Shown: positions 1 through 9,146, numbered from the stretch's first letter. The stretch is DNA of 64,000 nucleotides from Anaerolineae bacterium (GCA_023382535.1 JAHDWA010000013.1:124001-188000); one strand, 5' to 3'. The notes: a model not told the origin generated them from the letters alone. Made by a program: numbers and translations.

Positions 1-935
1 CCATCAAGGCCGGTAACAGGAGGTGGCGTATGTCGCTGGATAGCCTCAATGAAGGCTTTCATTTCGGCCACGTAGGCGTCCATGTAACGTTCCAGGAAGA
101 AGTAGAGCGGCAGAGCCGCGTGGACTCCCTCGGCATTGCTCAAAACGGCCTGGTGCGGCGTATTATTGGCGACAACCACCACCCCTTCTGAGCCGAAAAC
201 CTCGACCCGCTGGTCGTAGCCGTAAACAGCCCGCCGGCTATTATCAATAGCGCCAATCGCCCCGTTGGCAAAGCGTAACGTAATCAGCGCAGTATCAACA
301 TCACCTGCCGCGCCAATAGCCGGATCAACCAGGATCGCCCCGGCGGCGTAAACTTCCTCGACCTCGCTGCCCATCAAGTAGCGGGCCATATCAAAATCGT
401 GGATGGTCATATCGAGGAAAATGCCTCCCGAAACTTTAACATAGTCAAGCGGCGGCGGGGCGGGGTCACGGCTGGTAATGCGCAAGATGTGGGGTGTCCC
501 GATCTTGCCGGCAGCAACCTGATCACGCGCTTGTTTGAAATTAGGGTCAAAACGGCGGTTAAAGCCGATTTGCAGCTTAACTTGATGCCGTTCAACCATT
601 GCCAGAGCCTCATCAATTTTGGCCAGGTCCAGGGCTATTGGCTTCTCGCAAAAGATATGCTTCCCGGCGGCCGCCGCCTCAGCGATGAATTGGGCGTGGG
701 TATCGGTGCTGGAGCAGATAATCACCGCTTCGATGTCCTTATTTTCCAGGATAGCCCGGTGGTCTTTAAAGGCGTCCGGAATCTGAAAATCAGCCGCACA
801 CTTTTCGGCAGCCTCCAGAAAAACGTCAGAAACGGCCAGAACCCGGGCTTGAGGAATACGGTAAGCAAGACTCTCGGCATGGACCCGGCCAATCCGGCCC
901 GCGCCAATGATTCCAACATTGATTTTTGTTGTCAT
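1..935 (-). CDS. iolG: Inositol 2-dehydrogenase-like Gfo/Idh/MocA oxidoreductase (3' end cut by window)
   Basis: The reverse-strand frame is open from an ATG at 935-933 to the window edge, giving 311 residues; by family length (about 335-345) only the last 25-30 are missing. An N-terminal Rossmann motif GIIGAGRIG (residues 8-16), the EKP motif at 97-99 and a C-terminal block reading RYMDAYVAEMKAF are typical of NAD-dependent myo-inositol 2-dehydrogenase, which oxidises inositol to scyllo-inosose in the cytoplasm. It follows the LacI gene on the same strand with an 81-bp gap, so the two are probably cotranscribed and controlled by the operator at 2085-2100. Substrate is inferred: scyllo-inositol or other sugar dehydrogenases of this family look alike. 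Confidence 0.85.
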   Translation of the reverse strand, partial: MTTKINVGIIGAGRIGRVHAESLAYRIPQARVLAVSDVFLEAAEKCAADFQIPDAFKDHRAILENKDIEAVIICSSTDTHAQFIAEAAAAGKHIFCEKPIALDLAKIDEALAMVERHQVKLQIGFNRRFDPNFKQARDQVAAGKIGTPHILRITSRDPAPPPLDYVKVSGGIFLDMTIHDFDMARYLMGSEVEEVYAAGAILVDPAIGAAGDVDTALITLRFANGAIGAIDNSRRAVYGYDQRVEVFGSEGVVVVANNTPHQAVLSNAEGVHAALPLYFFLERYMDAYVAEMKAFIEAIQRHTPPPVTGLD

Positions 936-951
936 CTGTGACTCCACGGTT

Positions 952-975
952 AGATTTTGGATTTTGGATTTTAGA
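952..975. repeat. Short tandem repeat, GGATTTT-type
   Basis: The unit GATTTTG is repeated about three times in the gap between the LacI and iolG-like genes. It is one of several short repeat types found in intergenic DNA of this window. Confidence 0.5.
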
Positions 976-1016
976 CTGCCCGTCCAACGGGCGTGGAATT
1001 GTCAGTCAGCACTTGT

Positions 1017-2054
1017 TCATCTAAGCTTGATAGGGTATTCGCCCTTCGCTGACTCGCTGATTTGTTGACTCGTTGACTCACGCACCACAAGCTCACAGGA
1101 TAGTATCCGATCTTGCGCCTCCTGTCCATTGAGTAAATCAAGCGTCATCGTCATAGCCAGTTGACCAAGTTCCAAGCGAGGTTGATGAACGGTAGTTAGG
1201 GGAGGATTAGTATACAAGGCTGGCTCAATATCGTCAAAACCGACTACACTCATCATCGCCGGCACGCTAATACCCCGCTGGCGGCAGGCCAGCAGCAACC
1301 CAATCGCAATCAAATCATTGTAGCAAAAAGCAGCCGTTGCACCCGCAGCCCACAGCATCTCCAGCCCGGCCCGGCCCCGTTCCAGGTCACCGGTTGCTGC
1401 GGGTGATATCATTAACGGTGGATCAGGAGTGACACCAGCCTGCTTTAAGGCGGCAACGTATCCGGCCAGGCGCCGTCCATTTGACTTGGGGCGGTCGGCG
1501 GCGCCAATGTAACCAATGCGACGGTGGCCCAGGGCCAGGAGGTGAGCTACGGCTAACTGCGCTCCTTGTAAATCGTCTACCGTTACGGAGTGCAAAAACT
1601 CGCCTTCTTCTTGATTATTAATCAGGACAATCGGAACCCGGATCTGGTCCAACTGCGTGCTATACAAACTACCTACCCGTGAGGAGGTAACAATAATGGC
1701 ATCTACGCGGCGGCGCTGAAAAGTCTCCACCACTGCCATTTCGTGCTCAGGTTTGTTATGGGAGGTGGTCAAGAAAATGCTGTAACCCGCTGCCCGAGCA
1801 ATCTGTTCCGCGCCTTCAACCACCTTAACAATGAAAGGGTCGGCGATGGTGGTGACGACCATGCCGATGGTTTGGGTGCGGCGCGACAACAGACTTTGAG
1901 CAACAGCGCTGGGCACGTAACCCATTTGCCGCGCCAATTGCTGGACACGTTCAGTTGTTTCAGGACTGATAGCAGGATTGGAATTGAGGGCGCGAGAGAC
2001 AGTAGTGTGAGAAACTCCGGCAGCTTTAGCGATATCTTTAATCGTTACCGGCAC
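1017..2054 (-). CDS. LacI-family transcriptional repressor
   Basis: An N-terminal helix-turn-helix (TIKDIAKAAGVSHTTVSRAL) is followed by a periplasmic-binding-protein-like effector domain, the normal LacI layout and length (about 345 residues). The GTG at 2054 is preferred because GGAGA lies 6 bases upstream and residue 4 begins the helix-turn-helix; a GTG at 2090 would also keep the frame open but sits inside the operator palindrome. A consensus promoter (2111-2139) and a 16-bp palindrome (2085-2100) just upstream suggest autorepression. The iolG-like gene follows on the same strand, so an inositol or related sugar ligand is plausible but inferred. The last 15-20 codons coincide with a short repeat (1047-1082) and are probably not ancestral. 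Confidence 0.88.
   Translation of the reverse strand: MPVTIKDIAKAAGVSHTTVSRALNSNPAISPETTERVQQLARQMGYVPSAVAQSLLSRRTQTIGMVVTTIADPFIVKVVEGAEQIARAAGYSIFLTTSHNKPEHEMAVVETFQRRRVDAIIVTSSRVGSLYSTQLDQIRVPIVLINNQEEGEFLHSVTVDDLQGAQLAVAHLLALGHRRIGYIGAADRPKSNGRRLAGYVAALKQAGVTPDPPLMISPAATGDLERGRAGLEMLWAAGATAAFCYNDLIAIGLLLACRQRGISVPAMMSVVGFDDIEPALYTNPPLTTVHQPRLELGQLAMTMTLDLLNGQEAQDRILSCELVVRESTSQQISESAKGEYPIKLR
1047..1082. repeat. GACTCG(T/C)TGA-type repeat forming the 3' end of the LacI gene
   Basis: Repeats of GTTGACTCGTTGACTC and CGCTGACTCGCTGATT lie inside the 3' end of the regulator gene. They encode the Ser/Gln-rich tail after the normal end of the LacI fold. Confidence 0.55.
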
Positions 2055-2084
2055 CCGACTTCTCCAGCAAAAGTTGCTAAGGTT

Positions 2085-2100
2085 ATGCACACGTGTGCAT
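2085..2100. promoter_or_regulatory. LacI-type operator, perfect 16-bp palindrome
   Basis: ATGCACACGTGTGCAT is a perfect palindrome 31 bp upstream of the preferred LacI start and 10 bp downstream of the -10 box. This is the position expected for an autorepressing LacI-family operator. Confidence 0.7.
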
Positions 2101-2110
2101 TATCCACCTC

Positions 2111-2139
2111 ATTCTACTATAATCTCTCCCAGATGTCAA
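2111..2139 (-). promoter_or_regulatory. Sigma-70 promoter of LacI-iolG transcript
   Basis: On the minus strand TTGACA (2139-2134) is followed, after exactly 17 bp, by TAGAAT (2116-2111). Transcription would start near 2104, at the edge of the operator palindrome. Confidence 0.7.
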
Positions 2140-2235
2140 GAGGAAACCGAACCAGATTTCAAAATTGACTAAACCAAGCGTCGGGTATTTAATCATAAAT
2201 CTTTAACCGCCGATCCTCTTGGGGAGAGTAATCCC

Positions 2236-2955
2236 ATGTCCAACGAAACAATTCTGGTCGTGGACGATAGCGCCGAGATTGTACGTGTCCTTAAGGAGTA
2301 CATGTTAACCCCGTTGGGATATCAGGTAATTAGCGCTGCCGATGGCCGCAGCGGCCTGAAACTAGCTGTCTCGCGCCAGCCAGATTTGATTCTGTTGGAT
2401 ATGCAACTGCCTTTTATGGATGGTCTCGAGGTGCTGAAGAGCCTGCGCCAGGCTGGCTGTCAGGCTCCCGTTATCTTTATGACGATGCACGGTTCTGAAA
2501 GTACGGTGGTTGAGGTTTTTCGCCTGGGTGTGCGCGATTACCTGGCTAAACCTTTCACAGTTGAGGACGTACAGCAGGCGGTGGATCGAGCCTTGCAAGA
2601 GAGCCGGCTCGTACGCGAGCGGGAAGAACTGACGCGCAATTTGATTGCTTCAGAAACGGTTCGTCAAACAGCGGTGACCCTGTCCCACTATATCAATAAC
2701 CACTTGATGGTTTTGAGTGGTAATCTGGCTCTGCTCCAGGAGGCCCTGCGAAAGGAACTACCCCAGCAAGCTGCTCTGGCAAAAATGGTCCGCGACAGCC
2801 AGGACAGCGCCGATTTGATTGCGGCGGTAATGCGGGTATTGCAGCAGACAACCGACGCTCAGCCGACCACTTATCTGGGTCAAACCCGTATGATTGATAT
2901 TGAGACCGCGTTACGTAAGGAAGTGGCTCGAATAAAAGCGCAAAAAGGAAAATAA
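2236..2955 (+). CDS. Response regulator with a C-terminal DHp-like helical segment and no ATPase domain
   Basis: Residues 1-120 are a receiver domain with the full active site: D10/D11, phosphoacceptor D55, T83 and K105. The remaining 120 residues are helical and contain TVRQTAVTLSHYINNHL (H151), which resembles the histidine-containing dimerisation helix of histidine kinases, but no ATP-binding domain follows. The protein could be a phosphorelay intermediate or a remnant of a hybrid kinase; this is inferred. A GGGGAG ribosome site lies before the ATG. Its stop codon directly abuts the stop of the convergent kinase gene, with no base between them. Confidence 0.8.
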   Translation: MSNETILVVDDSAEIVRVLKEYMLTPLGYQVISAADGRSGLKLAVSRQPDLILLDMQLPFMDGLEVLKSLRQAGCQAPVIFMTMHGSESTVVEVFRLGVRDYLAKPFTVEDVQQAVDRALQESRLVREREELTRNLIASETVRQTAVTLSHYINNHLMVLSGNLALLQEALRKELPQQAALAKMVRDSQDSADLIAAVMRVLQQTTDAQPTTYLGQTRMIDIETALRKEVARIKAQKGK

Positions 2956-5900
2956 TCAGGAGGCGTTTTTGGCGCAGCGGAAGCCCACATCCACATCGTT
3001 GAAGCTCCGCGCATTGCCATAGCGGCGGCTGGCGGTGTAAAAAGCGCCGTCAGGGTTGGCAAAGCTGCCGCCACGAAAGATGCGGCCCGCGCCATCACCC
3101 GTGCTCAGGGGATTCTTGGCAGGTGAGTTGGCGTAAAATGTCTCGTCGTAAACATCGGCCACCCACTCGCCCACATTGCCGGCCAGATTGTATACCCCAA
3201 ACGGGCTGACTCCGCCCGGATAGCTGTCCACCGGCTGGATGTCGGGTGCGCTGGCCGCCGACAGGGTGGGATCAAACGTATTGCCCCAGGGCCAGGTCAA
3301 ATTTTCAGGGCCTCGCGCCGTATACTCCCACTCAGCCTCGCTCGGCAGTCGCTTGCCGGCCCAGCGGCAGTAAGCCTCGGCCTGGTCCCAGGTTATGCCG
3401 ATAACCGGATAATTATCATAGGCCGGGTTGTCGCGGTAGCCTTTGTAGGTAAAGGAGTCCACCTTGTTACCCGGCGTGCAGCCGCCGCCGTTAACGCAGG
3501 CCCGATACTGGGCGTTGCTAACCTCAAACGTATCCATATAAAAAGCGTCCAAAGCTACTTCATGCACCGGTGCTTCGTTGGCCTGACCGGAAGCCGAACC
3601 CATGAGAAAAGAACCGGCCGGGATGAGCACCATGCCCTCCGGCTTTGGCACGGCGGTAGCCGTCGGCGGCTCCGGGGTGGCTGTCGGCTCAGGTTCAGGG
3701 GTTGGCGTCGGCGGCGGGACCGTTGCGGTAGCCGTAGCAATGACATCTGAGGTTGATTCTTCAGAAGTCGGCGCTGCCGCAGGGGATGCTTCCTCAGTCG
3801 GCCCTGCAAAAGCTGACGCTTCCTCAGTCGGTGTTTCTTCAGCCGGTGTCTCAGCAGTTGGTTCGGCAGTGGCCGGTACTTCAGCAGTCGGTGCGGTGGG
3901 GGTAGTTTCCGGCGCGGCAGCGACAGCCTCAAATTCGACTTCCCGCACCGTCAAGGCTTCGTAATGAACATGGGCTAAAGCTTCGTCAAAGGTCTCGACA
4001 AAGAAGCCGACCTGTCCGGCGGGGTAATCCTCATCATGCACCTGGGCCATTGGCTGGCCGTTAATCCGAAAAACGAAGTCGGCGCCTTGGGCGTCTACCC
4101 GCAGCGTGTCGGTTTTATCGGGGGTGAAACCCGGCGGGGCAAAGCCTTGCAGCGTCTCTACCTTGCCCTCGGCCAGCGTCTCGAAACCCGCCGCCGTACG
4201 TTTCAGCGCCTGCCACGTCCCGCTCCGTGAGGAAACGGCAAAGGCGTAGAATTTATCATCCCCGGAACGGCGCAGGGCCAGGCCGTAGCGAAAGTCGCCT
4301 TTTTCGGTATCGGTATGGTCCACCAGTACCTCAGTTTCGACGGTCGCATCCGTAAAATCCGGCGCTTTGGAGGCTACAGCCCAATCATTAGGGATGCTCA
4401 CTTGAACGTGATAATAATCGGGCGGATGGTAGCCCAGCACGTGTTTGTCATCGCTCGAAGCCGGCCAGCCGCTGTTGGGGTCGGTAAAATCATCTTGCTC
4501 CAGAATACCTTCCGCCGGCGCACTGGCGACTGCTCCCTCTTCAACTTGCCGTACTACCAACTCGTCGTAGTGAACGTGGGTCAGGGTTTCATCAAAAGTC
4601 TCAACAAAGAAGCCCACCTGACCACTGGAGTAGTCGGCGTCGCTGACTTCTGTGACTGCCTGGCCGTTGATGTAAAACGTGAAATTGGCCCCATTAGCAT
4701 CCACACGTAAGCTGTCGGTTTTATCGGGGGTGAAACCCGGTGGAGCAAAGCCTTGCAGCGACTCGACCGATCCTTCGGCCAAAACCTCAAGCTGGCCGGA
4801 CGAACTTTTGAGCACCTGCCATGTGCCTGTGCGCGACGACACTGCAAAAGCGTAGTAATTGTCTTCCGAACGCCGCAAAGCCAAACCATAACGATAATTC
4901 CCCTTTTCCGTATCGGTGTGATCTACCAGCACATCAGTTTCCACTGTCACATTGTCAAAATCCGGCGCGCGGGAAACAACAGTATGTGAGTCCGGCTGGC
5001 CTACTTCGACGTGATAATAGTCGGGCGGGTGATAACCGTAGAGATAGGTTCCCTCGCTCAAAATGGGCCAGCCGCTGCCGGGATCGGCAAATTTATCATC
5101 TTCCAAAACGCCTTCGACTTTGGCAATTTCGGTTTGGATCACATTCACTTTGTCGGCGGCGCAGCGCATCCCGGCCGCTTTGATAATGGACTCCTGATCA
5201 GGCGGGCCTTCCAGCCGGTAGGCCATATCCTTGAGCAGGCCGTTTTCGCCTCCGCGTAGAACTTGATCGCCCTCTTTGGCTACCGGAGCGTAAGGGTTGC
5301 CGACCCACTCCCAGACGTTGCCGGCCATGTCAAATACCCCAAAGGCGCTTTGATTGGTCGGCTTGCCGCCGACTTTATACACGCCGCTGCGGGGCAGTTC
5401 AACCGCCTTGGGATCGTCTCCCCAGGGATACAGCCGGCCTTCCGGTCCACGAGCCGCCACTTCCCATTCGGCTTCGCTGGGCAGACGTTTTTTAGCCCAC
5501 TGGCAGTACGCAGCGGCCTGATCCCAGGTGACGCCCTGAACCGGAAAATTCTCCTGGTCAGCCGGAATTTTCCCATCCACCCAATCTGCCGGGGGCGTGG
5601 TATTGGTTTCAGCCAAAAATTGAGCATACTGGGTGTTAGAGACTTCGTACTGGTCAATCCAGAACTCAGCCAGTTTGATATCCTGCGGGGGGACGTAATT
5701 CTGGCCGGGCGCATCGCGGCCTACGGCGTAAGTTCCCGCCGTAATTTTGGTCATCTTCTCCGACGAGGGCAGTTCGGCTTCACTGGCTATAGCGACCGCC
5801 TGCTCTGTTTGAGTGCCGGAACGCGAGAAGAAATAGAATAGACCCAAAGCAAGGACCAAGATCACTAAAGCAGCTATTGCCCCAAGCCCCCACAGGAGTG

Positions 5901-6891
5901 GATTACCCTTGCGGGCCGGTTGGGTAACACCGGATGCAGACGTGGATTTTGGACCTGCCTGGGCTGACTCGACAACAGTTGGGTTGTAGTCCGAAGCGTC
6001 TTTGACTGGTATGGTCGCTGCGGCTCGCCCCGACAAATCAATTGCCCGCAGAGCCACGGCCATATCGGAGGCGGTACGATAACGGTCTCCCGGCTCTTTG
6101 GCCAGGGCCTTTCTGATCACCGCGGCCAACAGGTCGGGAACATGTTGATTCAGTTGGCGAACATCGGGTATTGGCTGAGTCACATGCTGCATCATCAGGC
6201 TGACGGCCGAGTCGGCCTTGAAAGGAGGCACCCCGGTGATCATCTCATACAGCATGACCCCTAATGAATAAATATCGGAGCGCTCGGTGGGACGTTCGCC
6301 GCGGGCCTGTTCCGGTGACATGTAAAGAGCTGTGCCAACCACAGCGCCGGTAGCTGTATGCTGCACATCACCCAGCATCTTGGCTACCCCGAAATCCATC
6401 AGAATGGGCTGGCCCTGGGGATTGAGCATCACATTGGCTGGCTTCAGATCCCGGTGAATCATGCCGCGCTGGTGGGCGTAGGCCACCGCATCGCAGACCG
6501 AACCCATAATTTGAATTGTCTCACCCAGGGGTAAACGTTGGCCGGAGGCATTGAGGGTAGTGAGCCTGGCTTGCAGCGTTTCGCCCGGCACATACTCCAG
6601 GACCATATAATAGACCCCATCATCGTGAGCAAAGTCAAACACCTGAATAATATTGGGGTGGCGAAGTTGGGCTACAGCAGCGGCTTCCTGTTCAAAGCGC
6701 CGGACAAATTGGGGATCGTTAGAGAGATGGGGATGGATCAATTTGACGGCGACGGTGCGGCGCAAATTAGGATCGGCGGCCTGGTACACCGTAGACATAC
6801 CTCCATGGCCAAGCAGCGCTTCAATTTTATAGCGGCCACCAATAGTATGTCCGATCCAACTCTGCTGAGGTCTGGACATTGATTGGGTCAT
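2956..6891 (-). CDS. Membrane Ser/Thr protein kinase with two formylglycine-enzyme-like domains and two LamG-like repeats outside
   Basis: This 1311-residue protein starts with a complete PknB-type kinase (about 19-285): glycine loop, K50, HRDLKPAN with D148, DFG at 166-168 and MSPEQARG. One membrane segment lies at about 332-355. Outside are an FGE-sulfatase/SUMF1-like domain (about 377-580), two near-identical repeats of about 185 residues resembling laminin-G/concanavalin-like modules (about 592-785 and 793-985), a long Pro/Thr/Glu-rich linker, and a second FGE-like domain (about 1085-1311) with RLPSEAEWEYTARG and GGSF motifs. FGE-like modules in bacterial kinases are usually taken as ligand-binding or accessory rather than sulfatase-maturing. 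The ATG has GGAGGT 6 bases upstream. Flanking response regulators suggest a signalling locus; the signal sensed is unknown. Confidence 0.9.
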   Translation of the reverse strand: MTQSMSRPQQSWIGHTIGGRYKIEALLGHGGMSTVYQAADPNLRRTVAVKLIHPHLSNDPQFVRRFEQEAAAVAQLRHPNIIQVFDFAHDDGVYYMVLEYVPGETLQARLTTLNASGQRLPLGETIQIMGSVCDAVAYAHQRGMIHRDLKPANVMLNPQGQPILMDFGVAKMLGDVQHTATGAVVGTALYMSPEQARGERPTERSDIYSLGVMLYEMITGVPPFKADSAVSLMMQHVTQPIPDVRQLNQHVPDLLAAVIRKALAKEPGDRYRTASDMAVALRAIDLSGRAAATIPVKDASDYNPTVVESAQAGPKSTSASGVTQPARKGNPLLWGLGAIAALVILVLALGLFYFFSRSGTQTEQAVAIASEAELPSSEKMTKITAGTYAVGRDAPGQNYVPPQDIKLAEFWIDQYEVSNTQYAQFLAETNTTPPADWVDGKIPADQENFPVQGVTWDQAAAYCQWAKKRLPSEAEWEVAARGPEGRLYPWGDDPKAVELPRSGVYKVGGKPTNQSAFGVFDMAGNVWEWVGNPYAPVAKEGDQVLRGGENGLLKDMAYRLEGPPDQESIIKAAGMRCAADKVNVIQTEIAKVEGVLEDDKFADPGSGWPILSEGTYLYGYHPPDYYHVEVGQPDSHTVVSRAPDFDNVTVETDVLVDHTDTEKGNYRYGLALRRSEDNYYAFAVSSRTGTWQVLKSSSGQLEVLAEGSVESLQGFAPPGFTPDKTDSLRVDANGANFTFYINGQAVTEVSDADYSSGQVGFFVETFDETLTHVHYDELVVRQVEEGAVASAPAEGILEQDDFTDPNSGWPASSDDKHVLGYHPPDYYHVQVSIPNDWAVASKAPDFTDATVETEVLVDHTDTEKGDFRYGLALRRSGDDKFYAFAVSSRSGTWQALKRTAAGFETLAEGKVETLQGFAPPGFTPDKTDTLRVDAQGADFVFRINGQPMAQVHDEDYPAGQVGFFVETFDEALAHVHYEALTVREVEFEAVAAAPETTPTAPTAEVPATAEPTAETPAEETPTEEASAFAGPTEEASPAAAPTSEESTSDVIATATATVPPPTPTPEPEPTATPEPPTATAVPKPEGMVLIPAGSFLMGSASGQANEAPVHEVALDAFYMDTFEVSNAQYRACVNGGGCTPGNKVDSFTYKGYRDNPAYDNYPVIGITWDQAEAYCRWAGKRLPSEAEWEYTARGPENLTWPWGNTFDPTLSAASAPDIQPVDSYPGGVSPFGVYNLAGNVGEWVADVYDETFYANSPAKNPLSTGDGAGRIFRGGSFANPDGAFYTASRRYGNARSFNDVDVGFRCAKNAS

Positions 6892-7164
6892 ATGGAGACC
6901 TCCATGTGATCTAAATACTTTCTTCCGAGAGACCAGGTTAGGTATAAGATGGATGCAGCATTAGGAGTGGAGTAATAACAAGTTCCCCGTTAAGTTAGCG
7001 GGGATGGTCAGCCTGGAACCGATGTTAATTTAACATCAACTAAAGTATAAGGGGAAAAAGAGGGCACGTCAAGTACTATTAAAGTCCTAATCTCGAATAA
7101 AGGGGAGCAAGAGGTAAGGAATAAAGGGGGCCGGCTTCCTGCTCCTTGCTGCCCATCCCCCTTA

Positions 7165-7905
7165 TCAAGCCACGACCGCACCCTCGTAGTAAAGCACCTG
7201 ATTTTGCTCATCCCGCACGGCACTGGCGTTGTTCCGGACCCAGATAATGGTTCCATCTAACCGGCGCATTTGCACCTCAAAGTTCTGCACCAGCCCACTG
7301 CGTTCCATCAATAGCAGCCACTGCTGGCGCTCTTCCGGGTTGGCATAGAGGTGCGCCAGGTTGACTGCCAGCAGGGAGTCCCGGTTAGGATACCCCAACA
7401 TTTTGACCAGGGCCGGGTTAGCATCCAGGAGTTGTCCAGCCGGCGTAGCCCGGTATAACCCAATTGGCACACCGTCGAACAAGCTGCGATAGCGCGTTTC
7501 GGCCTCTTTGAGCGCCCGCCGCTGCTCCGCTTGCTCCAGGGCCAGGCGAACTGCCGCCGTCAGGCGGGGAAAATGTTTGGGCGATTTGAGAACATAATCA
7601 TTCAGGCCGGCCTTCATCGCTTCCACAGCGACCTCTTCGCTCCCGGTTGCCGTAAACATCACCACCGGGCAGTTGGGCCAACGCCCTTTAATAGTTCTTA
7701 ATACAGTCAAGCCGTCGGTCCAACGCAGTTGGTAGTCGGTAATAACCAGGTCGAATCCGCCTTCTTGTAAGGCTTGAGCCAAACCCTCGGCATCGGCCAC
7801 CTGGACAATATCAATATCGGTAAAACTGCGTTTTAGTTCACGTGTGGCCAGGGTCCGGTCATCCGGGTTATCGTCAATCAATAGAATACGCAGGGTTTGG
7901 CTCAC
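7165..7905 (-). CDS. Response regulator with C-terminal PAS domain
   Basis: The N-terminal receiver (1-125) has D11/D12, phosphoacceptor D57, T85 and K108. A PAS/PAC module follows (about 138-246) with the typical RYRSLFDGVPIGLY start and a C-terminal EVQMRRLDG strand. There is no DNA-binding or enzymatic output, and the protein stops at the end of the PAC motif, so it probably acts through protein partners. It lies upstream of the kinase/FGE gene on the same strand, separated by 273 bp. The 273-bp gap holds only an imperfect hairpin with no T-run and a GGAGCAAG-type repeat. Confidence 0.85.
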   Translation of the reverse strand: MSQTLRILLIDDNPDDRTLATRELKRSFTDIDIVQVADAEGLAQALQEGGFDLVITDYQLRWTDGLTVLRTIKGRWPNCPVVMFTATGSEEVAVEAMKAGLNDYVLKSPKHFPRLTAAVRLALEQAEQRRALKEAETRYRSLFDGVPIGLYRATPAGQLLDANPALVKMLGYPNRDSLLAVNLAHLYANPEERQQWLLLMERSGLVQNFEVQMRRLDGTIIWVRNNASAVRDEQNQVLYYEGAVVA

Positions 7906-8008
7906 AGGCTACCTCCATTAGCGTCGCCTCAAATACAGGCAATGCTGCTGTGCAGTAGTAATAATAGCACTCACTGCGTGTTTTACCAAAGGAGGGTTAA
8001 AGGCTTGT

Positions 8009-9052
8009 TTACAATGTTGCGGTTATTTTTTTGAGACCCGCCGGCTGGTCAGGGTTCAGCCCTTTGGCCTGGGCCAGGGCCAGGCTAAAAAGCTGCCCCG
8101 GCAGGACTGCGACCAGCGGTGTTAGCCATTCGGGGATGTTGGGTGGGAGAGAGAGCGGTAATCGGGCCTGACGCAGCACTGCCTCATCCTCCGAAATGAG
8201 CAGCAACTCTGCCCCTAATTCCTCGAGATCGCCGACCAAGCCGCGAATATCATCCGAGACGGTATCGCTGGGGGCAACGACCAGTACCGGAAACCCCTGT
8301 CCCACCATGGCAATCGGGCCGTGGCGAAAGTCGGCGGAGGAGTAGGGTTCGGCCACGATACGGGTCAGTTCCTTGATTTTGAGGGCAATCTCAAAGGCAG
8401 TGGCAAAGTTATAGCCGCGCCCAATGACCGCGCAGTGACCCATATACCGGTAACGCTCTGCCCGGGTCATCACGGACGTGAGGTCGGCTAACGTTTGCTG
8501 CATCAACTCCGGCAGGTGCTGAAGCTGGACTATCCGTTCTTGATCTCCGGTCAGAGCCGCCGAAAAAAGAGCCAGGGCGGCCAATGAGGTGGTGTAAGTT
8601 TTGGTAGCGGCGATGGCTCGCTCCGGCCCGGCGTGGATAGGAATAACATACTCGGCGGCCTGGGCCAGGGGTGAGGCCGGGTCGTTGGTGATGGCGATTG
8701 TGGGCCGCCCCTGCCGCCGCCCTTCGGCCACAACTGCCCCGATATCCGGCGACTGGCCCGACTGCGAAATCCCGATGACCAAGGCTCCGGTCAACAGCGG
8801 CGGGCGCTCGTACAGCGTAAACAGCGAAGGTGTCGCCAAAGCCACTTGCTGGCGATTGTACGCGCCAAAGGTATACTGGGCGTAGCGAGCCGCGTTATCA
8901 GAGGTCCCGCGGGCGGCAATCAACACGTAATCGAACCGGCCCTGAAGTGAAGCGGCCAGTTGCCGGACCGGTCCTATCTCCTGGTCGAGCAGCCGGCGAA
9001 CGGCTTCCGGCTGCTCGTTGATTTCCTGTTCCAGAATTGATGCTTTTTCCAC
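8009..9052 (-). CDS. SIS-domain aminosugar-6-phosphate deaminase/isomerase (GlmS isomerase-like, AgaS/NagB-II type)
   Basis: The 347-residue protein consists of two tandem SIS domains without the glutaminase domain of GlmS. Motifs ARGTSDNAARYAQYTFG, GISQSGQSPD and ATKTYTTSLAAL match the sugar-phosphate isomerase half of GlmS and the stand-alone deaminases of the NagB-II/AgaS group. Those convert an amino-sugar 6-phosphate to a keto-sugar phosphate plus ammonia. It is the last gene of the minus-strand sugar operon, after DegT, a BadF-type kinase and GH4, which supports a role at the catabolic end of the pathway. The exact substrate cannot be read from sequence. Confidence 0.85.
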   Translation of the reverse strand: MEKASILEQEINEQPEAVRRLLDQEIGPVRQLAASLQGRFDYVLIAARGTSDNAARYAQYTFGAYNRQQVALATPSLFTLYERPPLLTGALVIGISQSGQSPDIGAVVAEGRRQGRPTIAITNDPASPLAQAAEYVIPIHAGPERAIAATKTYTTSLAALALFSAALTGDQERIVQLQHLPELMQQTLADLTSVMTRAERYRYMGHCAVIGRGYNFATAFEIALKIKELTRIVAEPYSSADFRHGPIAMVGQGFPVLVVAPSDTVSDDIRGLVGDLEELGAELLLISEDEAVLRQARLPLSLPPNIPEWLTPLVAVLPGQLFSLALAQAKGLNPDQPAGLKKITATL

Positions 9053-9072
9053 AGCTAATTCTCCAGAAGAGA

Positions 9073-9114
9073 CGTGTCGCGTGTTCCGTTTATTTTACGC
9101 AACACGCAACACGT
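9073..9114. repeat. Intergenic palindrome, CGTGTTGCG family (copy 1)
   Basis: CGTGTCGCGTGTT and its inverse AACACGCAACACG flank a T-rich centre. Related copies lie at 11594-11641 and 40619-40668. It sits in the gap between the DegT and SIS genes of one operon. Confidence 0.7.
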
Positions 9115-9146
9115 TTTCGGTAAAAAATTCGTCAGGGAGACTTTTC

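Noticed and set aside
3555..3964. Frames of 120-125 residues on both strands in the Pro/Thr linker region of the kinase gene
   Set aside because: They are alternative readings of a low-complexity GC-rich linker with no features of real genes.
6985..7003. CCCCG/CGGGG hairpin as terminator of the PAS response regulator gene
   Set aside because: The stem is short with a mismatch and no T-run follows on either strand.
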